In this document: positions 12,652 through 24,889 of the stretch, in pieces
How the letters are laid out: each line of letters opens with the position of its first letter
Numbering within the stretch: the stretch's first letter is position 1
Source of the DNA: Solea solea
Taxonomy: Eukaryota > Chordata > Actinopteri > Pleuronectiformes > Soleidae
Length of the DNA: 64,000 nt
Direction of reading: 5' to 3'
Assembly (NCBI RefSeq): GCF_958295425.1
Contig: NC_081143.1
Location: 18,080,686 to 18,144,685 of the forward strand
The notes under the pieces: generated by a model
Told to the model about the DNA's origin: nothing
What the model saw: only the letters and a program-made list of their open reading frames with translations
Database searches by the model: none
Translations under genes and position numbers: made by a program

Positions 12652-13537
12652 GTCACTTTTTTCAATCTAATGAAATGTATTTGTTGTCAGTTTTAAAATA
12701 TGAATCAAAATATTAAACAAAACCTCTCACTTCTGTCCAAAATGTCTTGTAAGTGATGATGAGTTCATCTGCATTTTAGTTATTTTACAGATATTTGTGT
12801 TTGCACTGTTTGTTTTTTGTGTATTTTACTGATTCTGATTTAGAATCAAACTGCAGGGAAACTTACTAACTCTACAGCTGAACTACTGTATTATTGATAG
12901 TCTAATAACATAAAAAAATAACATTAAAAGTATCACAATTACAAAACTGCAAAGATTTTCTGTCTCACGTCAAAAATAAACTTGTTTTATTGAATCGCTT
13001 AAATTAGGCTGAAACAGGAGGAAAACAAAACATAAATTAAATTATAGATGAATAATTGATGTGGCCAAATGTGTGGGGAGGTCAACATTTAATTATTGAT
13101 AAACCGTCATGTTGGAGGAATGTCATTAGACCTGAGATGTTTTTTTTTGTTTGTTTTTTTAAAAAACACAGAGAGATAACGACACACACACGAGATTTTA
13201 CAGGCACAAATAAAATCCCACAATAAAAATCATCAGGGGAACATTCACACGCACCAACTAATAAATTATTAATCCTGTCATCTTTACTCAAAACAAATGA
13301 GCAACATTTGAAGTGGTGATTGTAAAACTTTTTTACATTTACATCTTAGAGGATTTTATTCCCTGTCACGTGTGTCTTAAAACTTGTTTGCATACATTAT
13401 TTTGTCTGCTTTTTAAATATCGTCTCCGTGACATGAACGCCACAGATCCAATTACGTCACTAATAACTCTTTCTTTATTCTCAAACACTACAATTTAGAA
13501 TTTGCCTTAATAATCAGACTACATGTGTTCCTCCTGG

Positions 13538-13562
13538 CTGCTGCTGCTGCTGCTGCTGCTGC
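13538..13562. repeat. (CTG)n trinucleotide tract
   Basis: Eight GCT/CTG units, noncoding as far as can be seen. Confidence 0.9.
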
Positions 13563-13959
13563 TTCAGCCTAAATCTACTCCCTAAACCAATTAGCACTTA
13601 AAAGGGTATTATTCTATATTTGCATGTGGTTTTTGGAGTTATTTCCCCGCACTGTCAGATCCTCTGTGTGACATCTCAGTCTGTTATTAAACCCTGTTGC
13701 TTCACTGCGTCATTCTGTTTGGGAGATTCATGAAGTGTTGTTTTAAAAAAAAAGACTTTGCAGAAATCACAAACAAAATAACATTGTGCACACACACACA
13801 CACACACACACACACCTCCATAAATAAAATCCCCTGAACTTGTCAAACACATTTGTATTATCCTGAATTTGAATTCTAAATGATTAATTCCCCATGATTG
13901 AATGAATGAACTCGTTGATCTTTTGGAGTTTATGCTGCAGGTTTTCCCTGTTTTCCAAA

Positions 13960-15285
13960 CTCGGAGCAAACTTCGGGTCGCAGCCACGCAGCGTGTTCTC
14001 GGTGCAGTGTGTCACTGTGGAACCTGGAGTGGACGCGGGCGGTGAGTAACACGGAGCCACAGGGCAGCCCTATAATCCCCGTCATCCGTGATTTAGCCCC
14101 TGCTCCTCCTAATGCCCCTAAAGCCGCAGCTGCTCTTCTGGCCGCTGCGCGCTCTCCGCGACAGACTGCGCACCGTTCGCTTTATTAATAATTTACCTAA
14201 TAATTCAGCAGAAGCACCGGGGGCCCCCCCAACCTTCACCGCCGCAAACAACTGCCCTAATTTCCCCTGTTTGAGTGTGAACAGGACACACACTCACTCT
14301 CTCACACTCACACGCGCGCGCTGGTGAGGTGAGCTGTTTGGTGACAGATATTTTGGGGAGGGAAGTGCGGGCAGTGTGTCATCGCTGTCGGAGCGCACGG
14401 AGATAGAGCTTCCATTTTACGCACGGAGGCTGAGCGAGTCCCGCGCTGCACAGGCATTCTGTCAGCGAGGGCTTTCTGCGGCGATTTGAAGAAGCGCAAG
14501 AAAACGCAAGCTGCTCTTTCATCTCGTCAGCGTTGAGAAGGAGGCGGCGGCGGCGGCGGCGGCGCTGAGGGACTCAGGGTGTCCCCCCGTTTGTGTGTGC
14601 ACGACGTGTGTGAGTGTGTGTGCGTGTGTGTGTGTTTGTTTGGAGCAAGCGAGAGGAGAGAGAGCAGAAAGAGAGAGAGGGAGAGAGAGAGAGAGAGAGA
14701 GCGAGAGATACGAGGGTAAAACAGATCGGACGCGCGGCGCAGGACACAGCCGCTTTTGGACACGTTTTGGAGACAGGAGCTGTTTGACTGCAAACGGCTG
14801 CAGAGGCGGAAACAATAAGAATAAATGAAAAAGAAAACTTACATTGCATCACCGCCCTGCCGTCCATTCATGTGATCGTGTTGCTAATAATATTTTCGGC
14901 GCTGCTGGACAAGTTTAGCCGCTGAAACACGCACCTCGGGACTTTGACGTAGACGTCTGTCTGTCTGTGTGACTTCTCCCCGCTGGACATGGACGCATCT
15001 GAGGACAAACAACAGTCGTAAAGGGCAGGACGCGGAGCTGCTGTCCTTTCCTCCTATCTGTCGCAGAGTGGACCCACTTTTTTGAAAGAGCCTGTTTTTT
15101 TTTCTATCTGGGCCTAAGGCCGACTTGTTTAAAGGTCCTTTTTCTTTTTTTTTCTTCCGGCAACAGCGACGAGACAAAGTCTTCCTCCCTCAGCCCTCGC
15201 TCTCTTTTTTCTCACTTTTTTTGGAAGCCGAACGTTTAAAGGAAAATGGGGCATTGAGAGGGTTGGCAGATCTCCCCACTCTATA
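13960..15285 (+). promoter_or_regulatory. CpG-dense promoter and 5' leader block upstream of the Met-only exon
   Basis: The CpG count rises sharply over the surrounding AT-rich DNA, with runs such as GCTGCGCGCTCTCCGCG near 14145 and a (GGC)n tract at about 14543-14564. Purine-rich GA repeats lie at about 14655-14705 and a homeodomain-type AT patch (TTATTAATAATTTACCTAAT) near 14181. Several short upstream ATGs are present, as is common in long vertebrate leaders. The block runs into the ATG|GTACGT exon end. No TATA box or start site can be assigned. Strand is inferred from nfix. Confidence 0.55.
14543..14564. repeat. (GGC)n tract in the 5' leader block
   Basis: Seven GGC units within the CpG-dense block upstream of the Met-only exon. 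GGC tracts are frequent in vertebrate 5' leaders. Confidence 0.85.
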
Positions 15286-15288
15286 ATG
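15286..15288 (+). CDS. nfix: Candidate Met-only alternative first exon of nfix (start codon at splice donor)
   Basis: Seen: a CpG-rich leader ends in CTATAATG immediately followed by GTACGT, a good splice donor. Spliced in phase 0 to 47206 it reads ATG GAT GAA TTC, giving M-DEFHPF with A at -3 and G at +4, a near-ideal initiation context. In this frame there is no other ATG back to an in-frame TAA at 15130-15132. Known: NFI genes use alternative first exons, and I recall (unverified) isoforms that start directly at or close to DEFHPF. Inference: this is the coding end of an upstream alternative first exon whose leader lies in the 14-15.3 kb block. The exon's 5' limit is unknown and transcript evidence would be decisive. 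Confidence 0.55.
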
Positions 15289-15443
15289 GTACGTGCTGTG
15301 TAACTCAATATAGTTTCCCTCTGTTGGTTCCATAGGCTCAAGTACTTTATGTGACTGAAAATAAAGTGTTTAACCACTTTAACCCTGTACTTTATGTTAG
15401 GCTTTCTTCCATTTATGTGCATAAGATCACAACTTTGTGTGTA

Positions 15444-15474
<31 letters not shown>

Positions 15475-15495
15475 GGATGATTAAACAATTCAACA

Positions 15496-15538
15496 TGCTC
15501 ATTGTCCCATGTTTGTCCAAAACATGGGACAATGAGCA
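15496..15538. other. Perfect 19-bp inverted repeat, 5-nt loop
   Basis: TGCTCATTGTCCCATGTTT (15496-15514) is exactly reverse-complemented at 15520-15538, with loop GTCCA. It lies about 210 nt after the Met-only exon donor, just past a GT tract. In RNA it would form a stable stem. Confidence 0.75.
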
Positions 15539-16143
15539 CAAAATCTCGTTGTATTTTGTTGACATAGTGTTTGTGCACTAAGTCACCCAAATGGCTTATT
15601 CGTATTCTTATTCTTAGTCCAATAACGATATCATAATTGCATTTATGACATAATATCCACAACACAATCTGAATTAAATCAATGCATGATGCTGAAGGCA
15701 TGTGTGTGTGTGTGTGTGTGTGTTTGTGTGACCCCTGCTGACCCCACTGACTAATTGGATCCTGATTTTTTCGCGCTGCACATCAAACACAACACACGCG
15801 TCCACACACACTGATATGATCAGAAAGTCCTGCGCAATATAAACTGCTTATTAATGACATTATCGGGACGATTCAGTCTCAGCATCTTGCAAATCTGTCT
15901 GAAGCGGCTCCTGTTGTTTTTTTGTTTTTTGTTTTTTGTTTTTTTTTTTCAATGGGAACTTCATGTGCGTAGTTGACGACACTTGCAGGGGGAGGGGGAG
16001 GAGGTGAAAGGACACACACACACACACACACACACACACCGTCCTGGGGCCCGAGAACAAGCACTGAGCGCGACTATAGTGTTAATATTCACCTGCAAAC
16101 ATAAGAAAGAACCACTGATGATCTTTTATTATCGATGATAATA

Positions 16144-16145
<2 letters not shown>

Positions 16146-16178
<33 letters not shown>
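16146..16178. repeat. (TTA)n microsatellite
   Basis: About ten uninterrupted TTA units. Confidence 0.9.
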
Positions 16179-16180
<2 letters not shown>

Positions 16181-16840
16181 TTAACACAAGGTGCAACTTA
16201 AAAACATTTCTCTGTTTCTCTGTACATGTCTCTGTCTTCAGAGCTTTTTAAAAACCTACATCTGTATTTATTTCTTTTGGCTCATAATCAACCACAGAGA
16301 TCACAACACTTTTTGTATATCGTTTCAAAAAAAACAACAGCACACAGTTGATTAGTTAGATAATAATCAGATATAACGCAGGCCTTTAAACGCAGCTGAA
16401 AGTGTGGAATAATATTGTTACACACAGGTGAAACTTGATGTATTAGAAATAATGGACTCTAAAAAAAAAAAATACAGACTCAAATGGTGCTTGGTTGTAC
16501 TTTTAGATCAACATCAAGCAAGTTTGGCAATAAAAAACAACATTTTACAATAAAAAGCAAAAGCAAATCAACAAAACTGATCCAGTTATTTATTACATTA
16601 CATTTATTAAAATGGTGACCTATAATACCTAAAGGCTTTATTCACATTTGGTTTGCCAGAGGTGGCCTTAAGTTTTCATTTAATGACGGTGACGGTGATG
16701 TGAAAGTGTCAATAACAATAATAAGAAATTATAATTATGCAATATGCATTTTTTTTTAGAATAATGCTGAATACAATAATAGTCTCATACATTTACTCTG
16801 ACTGTACCTTTTCTGACATCACACAACGTCATTGGAAACC

Positions 16841-16884
16841 TGAATTCTGGTCCTCTGAATCATGATTCAGAGGACCAGAATTCA
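16841..16884. other. 44-bp perfect palindrome without spacer
   Basis: The sequence from TGAATTCTGGTCCTCTGAAT to its mirror reads identically on both strands, centred between 16862 and 16863 (ATCATGAT). The bases just outside do not pair. EcoRI-type GAATTC occurs at each end. Confidence 0.8.
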
Positions 16885-18037
16885 AGAAGATTTATGTATT
16901 TGTAATTGTGTGTGTGTGTGTGCATGCGTGAGAGGGAGAGAGAGAGAGAGAGAGAGAGACATAACTTTATAATTGGTTGGGTCATACCTAAACAACCAGG
17001 CAGGCAGCAGCTCACATTTGCCAAATTGCAGGGCTCTTGTGATTTGTGATGTCAGCCGTTCAATTATCTGCCTCTATTTCTTAAGGTAAAATCCACATCC
17101 ACAGACAATGCTCCCGTAATTGACGGTGATATTACAATCCTCCTGGTTTTTGTTTTCATTGTGGGTCTATAATTTCACAGTTGGTTGCACGTTGGTTGAT
17201 GCACAGAGGATCTGCCAACCGCAGTGACTGTCAGTCAAATAAAAGCCCGGGCTGTTATTGGTGCCAAGCGAGGCGATGGGCGTGAGCCTGGAACATTTCA
17301 TTAAATACACGTTGTACAGTATCACTTCAGAGAATTTGGAAGTGAGACATTTGAAAGGAGCTTGCATGCATTGCCCTCACTGTGTCATAATGTGTGTGTT
17401 GCACTGTCACTCTATGCTTCCTGGTTTCCGTGGTTAAACTCTGCTGTATTAGAAATATAACCACAAGAAAATCTCCCCATGGATCAGTCCTTGTGTGACA
17501 CAAAGGGCTGATTGTAGCAGCCCAAACCTCATTGTTAACAGCACTTAGCCACTGAGGTCGGGTCTTAACTGGGTGAGTGTGGGTTGGACATGAGCTGTAG
17601 TAAGGATGTTTGTAGGAAAAGTGGGGTTGGGGGGTGGGGGGGGGGGGGGGGTGGAGGGGTTTAGGGGTGCCAGTGCGCGGTGTTGAGTTACCAACCGAGG
17701 TTTGCACATTGTGCTCGCAGTGTGGCGGCGAGTGAAGTTCAGTGTTACAGTTGGCATGGCATTATCTAAAGACCACAATCCTGAGCCGAGCTTGTCGAGC
17801 GAGATCAGTAGTTGACAGGCGAGGTGTAGGGCCAAGAGAATCTTGGGGTGTGTCACACAATGTGTGCTCTGTTCAAACTTGTTTCACTGTGGCAGTTGTA
17901 GTGAATGGACGGGTGTATTTTTGTTCCTTATTTATTTTCATTTTACATGCATGTAATTGGAGCGCAGCTATTGTTTGGAGTGGCACAGTTTCACCGCTGT
18001 TCCTCAGACGTTCACAAGTTTCAGTTCACTGCAGCTG

Positions 18038-18042
<5 letters not shown>

Positions 18043-18080
<38 letters not shown>
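18043..18080. repeat. (GT)n microsatellite
   Basis: Uninterrupted GT, about 19 units. Confidence 0.95.
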
Positions 18081-18082
<2 letters not shown>

Positions 18083-18665
18083 ACAAAAAGAACCTTTGCT
18101 TTGAAACACTCACACATGCGTGCACAAACAATCTTCTTTTTGCTTGAGTCAGGTAAAAATGATTTTACACCCTTGCCTCCTGCAGTTAGCGCCTCTTTAA
18201 TGGAGCCCGTTCACACCGTGTGCCTCACGCTGAATCCAGGATCCCACCGTTTACTGTTTGGGTAAACGCAAGTGCACAATTAAGCCAAACGCAATCTTCA
18301 GCACTGTGTCTTGGCTTCACTTCTGACCCAACAAAACCCAGACCCAGAAGTGGAGTGAAATAATTAGCCCCACTCTGCTCAGCCATCCTTCCATGCATTT
18401 TTTTTTTTTTTTTTTTTAAACACAGCCCCTCATTTAATCATCTTCTTTCCTATTCTCTCCATTTTTCTTTTTTGCTCCCCTGAGATAGCTGTGTGAAAAA
18501 TCACATTTTTCCAACATTTCTCCCTGAGGTAGCTTTGGCAGGGACTCACACAGCGGCCATCTCTGCCTTTCATATACTCCTCACACACCATGGAACAGAT
18601 CGCCGGTGCGGCCTGGCGTCTTTGAAGTGGTTGCCATCTCACACAGGTTGGCTGGACTCTCTTTT

Positions 18666-18697
<32 letters not shown>

Positions 18698-21567
18698 CCC
18701 CCATTTTCATCCTGTGCCTTAAACTTGGCAATGTTGTTCCCTGCCACCAAATCATAAATCATTAAAAAAAAACACTTTAAGGACACAATGGTGGTGATTA
18801 TGATCATGTTTTTTTTAAATGATGGGTGATAGCGGTTGATGCATTTGCAGCCAGCCAAAGTAAAACTGTTTTTAGGAACCAGGAGACAACTACACGTGTG
18901 TGAGCAAGTTTTTCAGTGTAGGTGGTGAATCGGTGTGTACATGTGTGTGTGTGTGTGTGTGTGTGTCTTTGTTCAAGTGTAAATGGGAGATGCAGAGAGA
19001 CAGAACGATAAAGAGGAGGATCATTGATACGTTGCCATTTATGTGCTTTAAAACCGAGCCATCTGAGAACAAATTCCACCATCAGGGCCTTTCATACACA
19101 AAGCTCTGTGGAGGTGTGTGTGTGTGTGTGTGTGCACGTGTGTGTGAGCGAGCGAGCAGGTTTTGGAGATCTCACCTCCAAAGAATTTGGCCATATGGTC
19201 GTCAACACATATAACCAGAGAGATAGAGCGACAGATACCGAGCGAGCCAAGGAAAGGCTGCGTGAGCTCGGGGAGGGAGAGAGTGAAAGGGAAGTGTCTT
19301 CTTTTGTCAGTGGATGCAGCAGGAAATTCTGTCTAAAAGGAATCATATATCCCTAACCTTAGATCCGATGGCTTTGCCAAAAAAAAATGAAATAATAAAT
19401 ATAAGGAAAAAAAAAAAAACTCATCCTCTACTCCACATATTTGTGGAGTGGGAAAATCTGTCTCAATTAACACATTTGCACTGTGTGATGATGGACTCCA
19501 AATAGGTCACTGACTCAGTCTCCCGCCTTCGAATCTTCCCTCTAAAATGTTAATTAAGAAGGGCTTTGAGATTTTTTTGCTCAGGGCTGGCCATATGGGC
19601 CGGGCATATGTTCTATATATATACTACAATATATAATTCATACACTGCTGCAGGAGAGAGCATGTGGGGGGCCTGGAGTTTTTTTGGGATTTACTACAAA
19701 GCGAGTGAGTGCGGCCTCCCCAGTGGCAGGTACAGAGCGAAGCCTGTTCATTAGCTTCATGTTATTCACCGTTGCACAATGGGATGGAGGTTCATCAGCA
19801 CGTGTTTCTGTGGCTGACAACAGAAAAGAGGACATTTAAATTCCTCTTTGTTGGCCGGTTAATATGGAATAAGAGCAAATGATGTATTGTTGGATTGCAG
19901 TTGATTTGCTTTGTTTTCACATTGTTCCAAAGGGTGAAGTCAGAATAAAACTGAGACTCCTCCCAAATATGAGATATATATATATATATATGCATATATA
20001 GCAGATATGTGTTGTCTCAGACTCTCAGCTGAACCAGTTGTCCCAGTGCCATCCACTCAGACACCCATTCACCAACAGAATGGGGCAGTGGCAGCCAATG
20101 AAAACAGCCCATTCCCACCCGCAGCTTTTTGGGTCCGGCTCAACCAATCACAAGAGGTCTGCCCGTGCACCTGATCCTGTTTCTGGCCGGGGACGGCCAA
20201 TCACAGAGGCCTCAGTGCACCTGATGCATTGTGGTCTGCTTACTGGTCGTCACCGTTGTGAGGATCCCCGCACAGGTGCTGTGGATCCTGGCCATGATTC
20301 TGACCCACTGGCGAGTCAGACACATGTGGCCTGGCAGACTTTGCATTTTGGTTGGTGTGGAACTTTGTGTGTGCATCCAAGGAACTCTGCTACACAATCC
20401 CCATAATGCTTTGCTGTCTTATCAGCAGGCCTCTCTTACTCCTTATTCTTGAGACTCAACAATGGGCGCCGTGTTGCGCCCTTAAGGAGTCAAGGGTCTC
20501 GACAATAAAAAGAGACTTAAAAAAACACACAACAAAAAACATGTTTATGGACTAATAAAGATGATTACAAATCGCATAATTGCAGAGAAATGGAAGGTTT
20601 GCGAGTGCAGATTATCTGTAATAAAAAAGCTGAGGGGGAGAGAAGGGGGAGAGAGCGAGAGAGAGTTAGCTGTACAGACCTCTCATTGCGAAGGATATGA
20701 ATAGCCTTTGTTTTCACCACAACTCAGGGCTGTGTGGTCTGCCAACGTCTGGCTCTTATTATGGGGTTTGTGTCTGTGTGTCTGTGTAAGTGGCATGCAC
20801 GTGTGCATTGGGGTGTGCATCTGATTGTGTGTGTGTGTGTGTTTGTGTGCAAGACAGAGAGCACACGGACTTGGAACATTTTTTTTTTGTTATACGTGCA
20901 GGTGATTACATTTTCAGGAGAGTGATACCGTATATGTGTGTGCAATTAAACATTCCCACACAGCTCGATACACTGTTTTCTCCGCGCTCCTGTTCGGCTA
21001 AATAAATGTGGCATGGGGTCTTGGATTGGCACGTGTGTGTGTGTGTGTGTGTGTACGTTTTTTTTTTATCCGTTAAAGTTGTGAAATGAAATAGGATTTC
21101 ACAGAACAGCACAGCGGCTGGGGGATTTGGGCTCCCTTTGGCTAAGTAGAGTGGGATAGGTTGATCCAATCAATGGCAGAACTGCAAGGAGAGCCCATTT
21201 CACAGCTCTGGGCCCTGCCAGAACCCTGCCTGCCTGCTTGCTTGACTCAGAATACAAATGAAGCTCCCTGAATGCACACTTACAAACACACACACACACA
21301 CACACACACATGCATGCATGAATGCAAACACACTGGTACTTACAAACAGTCTGGCTGTGGATGTATAGTGCAAGAGCTGCTTTCCAGGTGCTGTGCTTTC
21401 TGCGGAGAAATCAAACATGTATGAGGTTATAACACTGAAAATCTATGTTTTTAAGGTGATTTCAGGACTTGATTGTCTTGATTGTGTTTCAATAAATTGT
21501 CTAAATCTTCAGATGTGATGCTCAGGTCATAAAATACTAACTAAATAACCATCTCCCTGTCTTTTAG

Positions 21568-21651
21568 GCCACTGACACCTACCTGGTAAACGACGATCCT
21601 GCAAGAGGCCCAGGGATGCCTGAATGTTTCCTTGTGTCTGATACATACAGG
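21568..21651 (+). CDS. Candidate 84-nt in-frame cassette exon in the 5' nfix intron
   Basis: Seen: an acceptor-like CTCCCTGTCTTTTAG precedes an 84-nt open stretch (28 codons, beginning ATDTYLVNDDPARG and ending VSDTYR), followed by the donor-like AGG|GTAAAC. The length is a multiple of 3. If entered in phase 0 it would link the ATG at 15286-15288 to exon 2 without a frameshift. The peptide matches no NFI segment I recognise, and the frame stays open into flanking CA repeats as far as a TAG at about 21703, so openness alone proves little. A second GTAAAC at about 21594 offers an earlier donor. This is inference from splice signals only; it may be chance. Confidence 0.22.
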
Positions 21652-23166
21652 GTAAACGCAAACACACAGACACACACACATACAAGCTCTCTACATCTGT
21701 CCTAGTGATTGTGTTGATGTCCCAAGATTTATTTCCTGGACACACAAACAAGCCCAGTCCATTAGGAATAATCTCCCCTTGCCTCTGTAAAGATTTACTG
21801 CCGATGAGGAGGAGGAGGAAGAGGCCATTGAGAATACAAAAGAAAGCAGCAGAATCATTTTTACACAGTCACACTTCACCATGTGAATGTTAACCACTGT
21901 GTTCTGCTCATTCAGACCATCTTGAATTAGAGGTTCTGGGATTAATGTGTTCAGGAAACACATCTACATTTGTGAATGTTGACATTCTGCCTCTGGCATG
22001 CTCTTACATCCATTTCCTGCACAATCTCACACATATCATCATGGATGTCCTGAACTCATCCGTCAACTGTGCCTATGTGTGGCAACAGTGCTCTGGGAAA
22101 ACACACTGCATTTCCTCATACAGTGGATGTTTCTGTCACACGGTAATGCCTTGTGAAAACACGCATGTGTTTTTTTTTTTTTTTTGTGCTTATCAAAAGT
22201 TTGGGACGGAAAGCAGACGCGCTTTCGTACAAAACGTTGCCAAACGTATGGACACTTTCTGCACGTGACATGTCGTACATGTGCTCATTTTGATATCTCT
22301 GTCCAAACACCGTCATTCCAATTGAGTTCACAGATAACCACGGGGCTGCTGCCTGTAAAACAGCTCATTTGGCCTGTGACCTGTGATATGACATGTTGCA
22401 TTTACCGCTTGATTTAAGGAATGAAAACATCAGACCAGGGGAAAATGAACGTAAATGTTTTCTCTCTTGTTGAACTCAAAAAACAGCAGAAAAACAGCCC
22501 GGTCAGAGTGAAACATATGAGCAGCTATTGCACACATGTAAACACATAAAAAGCAGCAGGCGCAACACATTGCTCCGCACACTCACTGAGATTGCAAACA
22601 GATCCATAGAGTCTCTTGGATCCACACTGTGTATGATATGCTTGTCAGCCATAGCGGCCAGTCAGCCATTTCCCTCCGCTGTGCATTTGACTGGCACGCT
22701 CTCCCCCAGAACACACATAAACATGTTACTCCAACAATATTGACTCTGCACGGCGTAGTAAACGATTACTATTACACACGTTTTCCGCTCACATATTTTT
22801 TCCGTCCTTTTTGAAAGACGGCCCCAACCACCTGTCTCACACATTTAGCATGCTAATGGCGGTATCAGTATGCTACATCACTTTCAATATTTAATGGCCT
22901 ATAGCCACAGGCGGTGGTAACCAGCGAGTATATGGGTAGTGCCTCGACCACGACATGCTAACTTTAGACTCGCCATATGGTTTTCTCGTGTGCTTTCCAA
23001 TGGCAAACAAAACCACGAGAGCCCCGTGTGTTCAAGGCCCTTTCATGTAGGTGATCAAGTCAGAAGGGAAGGCAGAGTTTGGAGAGAAGACCTGAGCATC
23101 GGCAGCTTCTGTAACTCCTGTGGTTTGTCACAGCCAAGCGCCAATGTATCGAATAATGAGACGGAC

Positions 23167-23193
23167 GTCTCAGGCTGGACTCAAGCCTGAGAC
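23167..23193. other. 10-bp inverted repeat, 7-nt loop
   Basis: GTCTCAGGCT and AGCCTGAGAC pair exactly around GGACTCA. It is short enough to be chance. Confidence 0.35.
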
Positions 23194-24889
23194 AAAGACG
23201 ACCGGTAATATCAGATAAAAGGGACTATATGTCTGTGATTAAAACAGCGGAAAGACAGGGCGCACAGTAACAGATTAGATGATGGAAAAAGGAGAAAAAG
23301 AACCGTGGAGAAACAGAAAAGGCGATAGACAAAAAGAGAAAGAGGGAAAGCATAAGGAGCACACAAAGGCTTTGGGGTTTGGGTCTGTGCCGGGCTGGGG
23401 TGTGGTTTGGAAAGAGGAGACACTTTGGGAAAGGAACAGACTACACCTCAATATGCTTGGTTTTCTTTCACTTTTCATTTCATGTGTTCCTTTTTTTTTC
23501 CCGTTTTTGATTTTATTTCTAGAGGCCTGCGCCAACACACATACATACATACATTCAAACCACAATATCAATCTATATATGCAAGCGTCTACGCATGTGT
23601 GTATATACAACACATTATACGCACGTGTGTCTGTGGTGAGAGCATCTAAGTGTCCTACATGGGCTGAGGTCTCGTAAAGCTGCACAGCTTCATATCCCCC
23701 TGAAAAACTTGGCATCTGAGCGCCGGGGTGACTTCAACCCCCCGAAACCGCACCCTCACACACACACACACACAAAATCTCATGTATGTGTGTGCACATA
23801 TTTTATAAGACTCAAACACACACCCTCTTACATATGCACACACAGAAGTGTACACACACACACACATCCCGAAAAAGAAAAAAAACTCTCACAAGGCTCT
23901 CACACACATGCACAAGGCAGGGGCTTATATATAATTGCAGGCACTCTGCCTGCATATATGAGTTTGATTAGGCTGAGGAGCAGGCAGCGGGCGAGGATGA
24001 AGCCAAGCTAGATTACAAACAGAGTGTATCACTTGCACACAATAGGAGTCGCAATGAGACTTCAAGTTCAGGTGTCTTTTGTGCCCACATGCACGTACAC
24101 TTCACCAGAATATGACTTGTTGAAAATGATAGTTAAAAAGGAGACGAAGAATGAATAAAGCTGAATAAATGACACACAGTGTCTCTCTCTCTCACACACA
24201 CACACAGTAAATTTACAACTCGCTGTAATAACTTTGGACTTGTTTACCTCCTTGAAGACATTCACAGACACTGCCAGAAATATTGAGAACAGGACAAGGA
24301 GAATGGGAACTTGCAGTTCTGGGTTACTCTGTAAACTGATATATAAATAAACAATAGAATATAAGTATTGGTTTCAGTGGCATCAAATATTTTTAGGCAC
24401 TGCACACGTTTGATTTAGTGGGCCAAAACAAGTCACATTTAGGGCCTACTGCATTTAAGACACATGAATTAGTTTACTGTGTGTGTGTGTGTGTGTGTTT
24501 GGGGTTGATTCATTGACAAAAACCACACCACAGCGAGATCTGAGTGTGTTTCTGTCATGTTCACAGTTGTGCACAGTGTTTTTTTTTTTTTTGCAGTTTC
24601 CCCAAGCAAAGGATATCAGTGTTGTTAAAAAAAACACACACACATACAAAAGAAAACACACACACACACACACACACTCAGTCATTCATGTTTACGCTGT
24701 GCCTGTTTTAAAGACTGGATTAGAGAAAAAAAACCAACTCAGATAAATATGACATATGCCTGTTTGGAAAACATTAAACATTCCATGTAAGCTCTTTCAA
24801 ATATATACCAGAAAAGATTAAACAAATATTGCTTAGATAGATAGCTAGATAGATTATTCGTTTCTTATGAGGCTACATTTATGTCGGTA

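Larger units (their letters stand above)
1..13959. other. Upstream sequence without a recognisable gene
   Basis: No open frame here shows a recognisable domain. Most long ORFs are translated CA/GT repeats. The stretch holds several dispersed-repeat copies (1.2-3.35 and 8.2-9.15 kb), a SINE and hAT-like sequence (7.0-7.4 kb), a nested MITE (8.4-8.7 kb), many microsatellites, and a very AT-rich section from about 11.2 to 13.5 kb that includes a large hairpin at 12.6 kb. It could be intergenic, or intronic to a still more upstream nfix promoter. Confidence 0.6.

Noticed and set aside
15129..15701. 190-aa minus-strand ORF
   Set aside because: It includes a translated GT microsatellite and the fold-back at 15.5 kb and overlaps the leader of the sense exon. 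No protein-like features.
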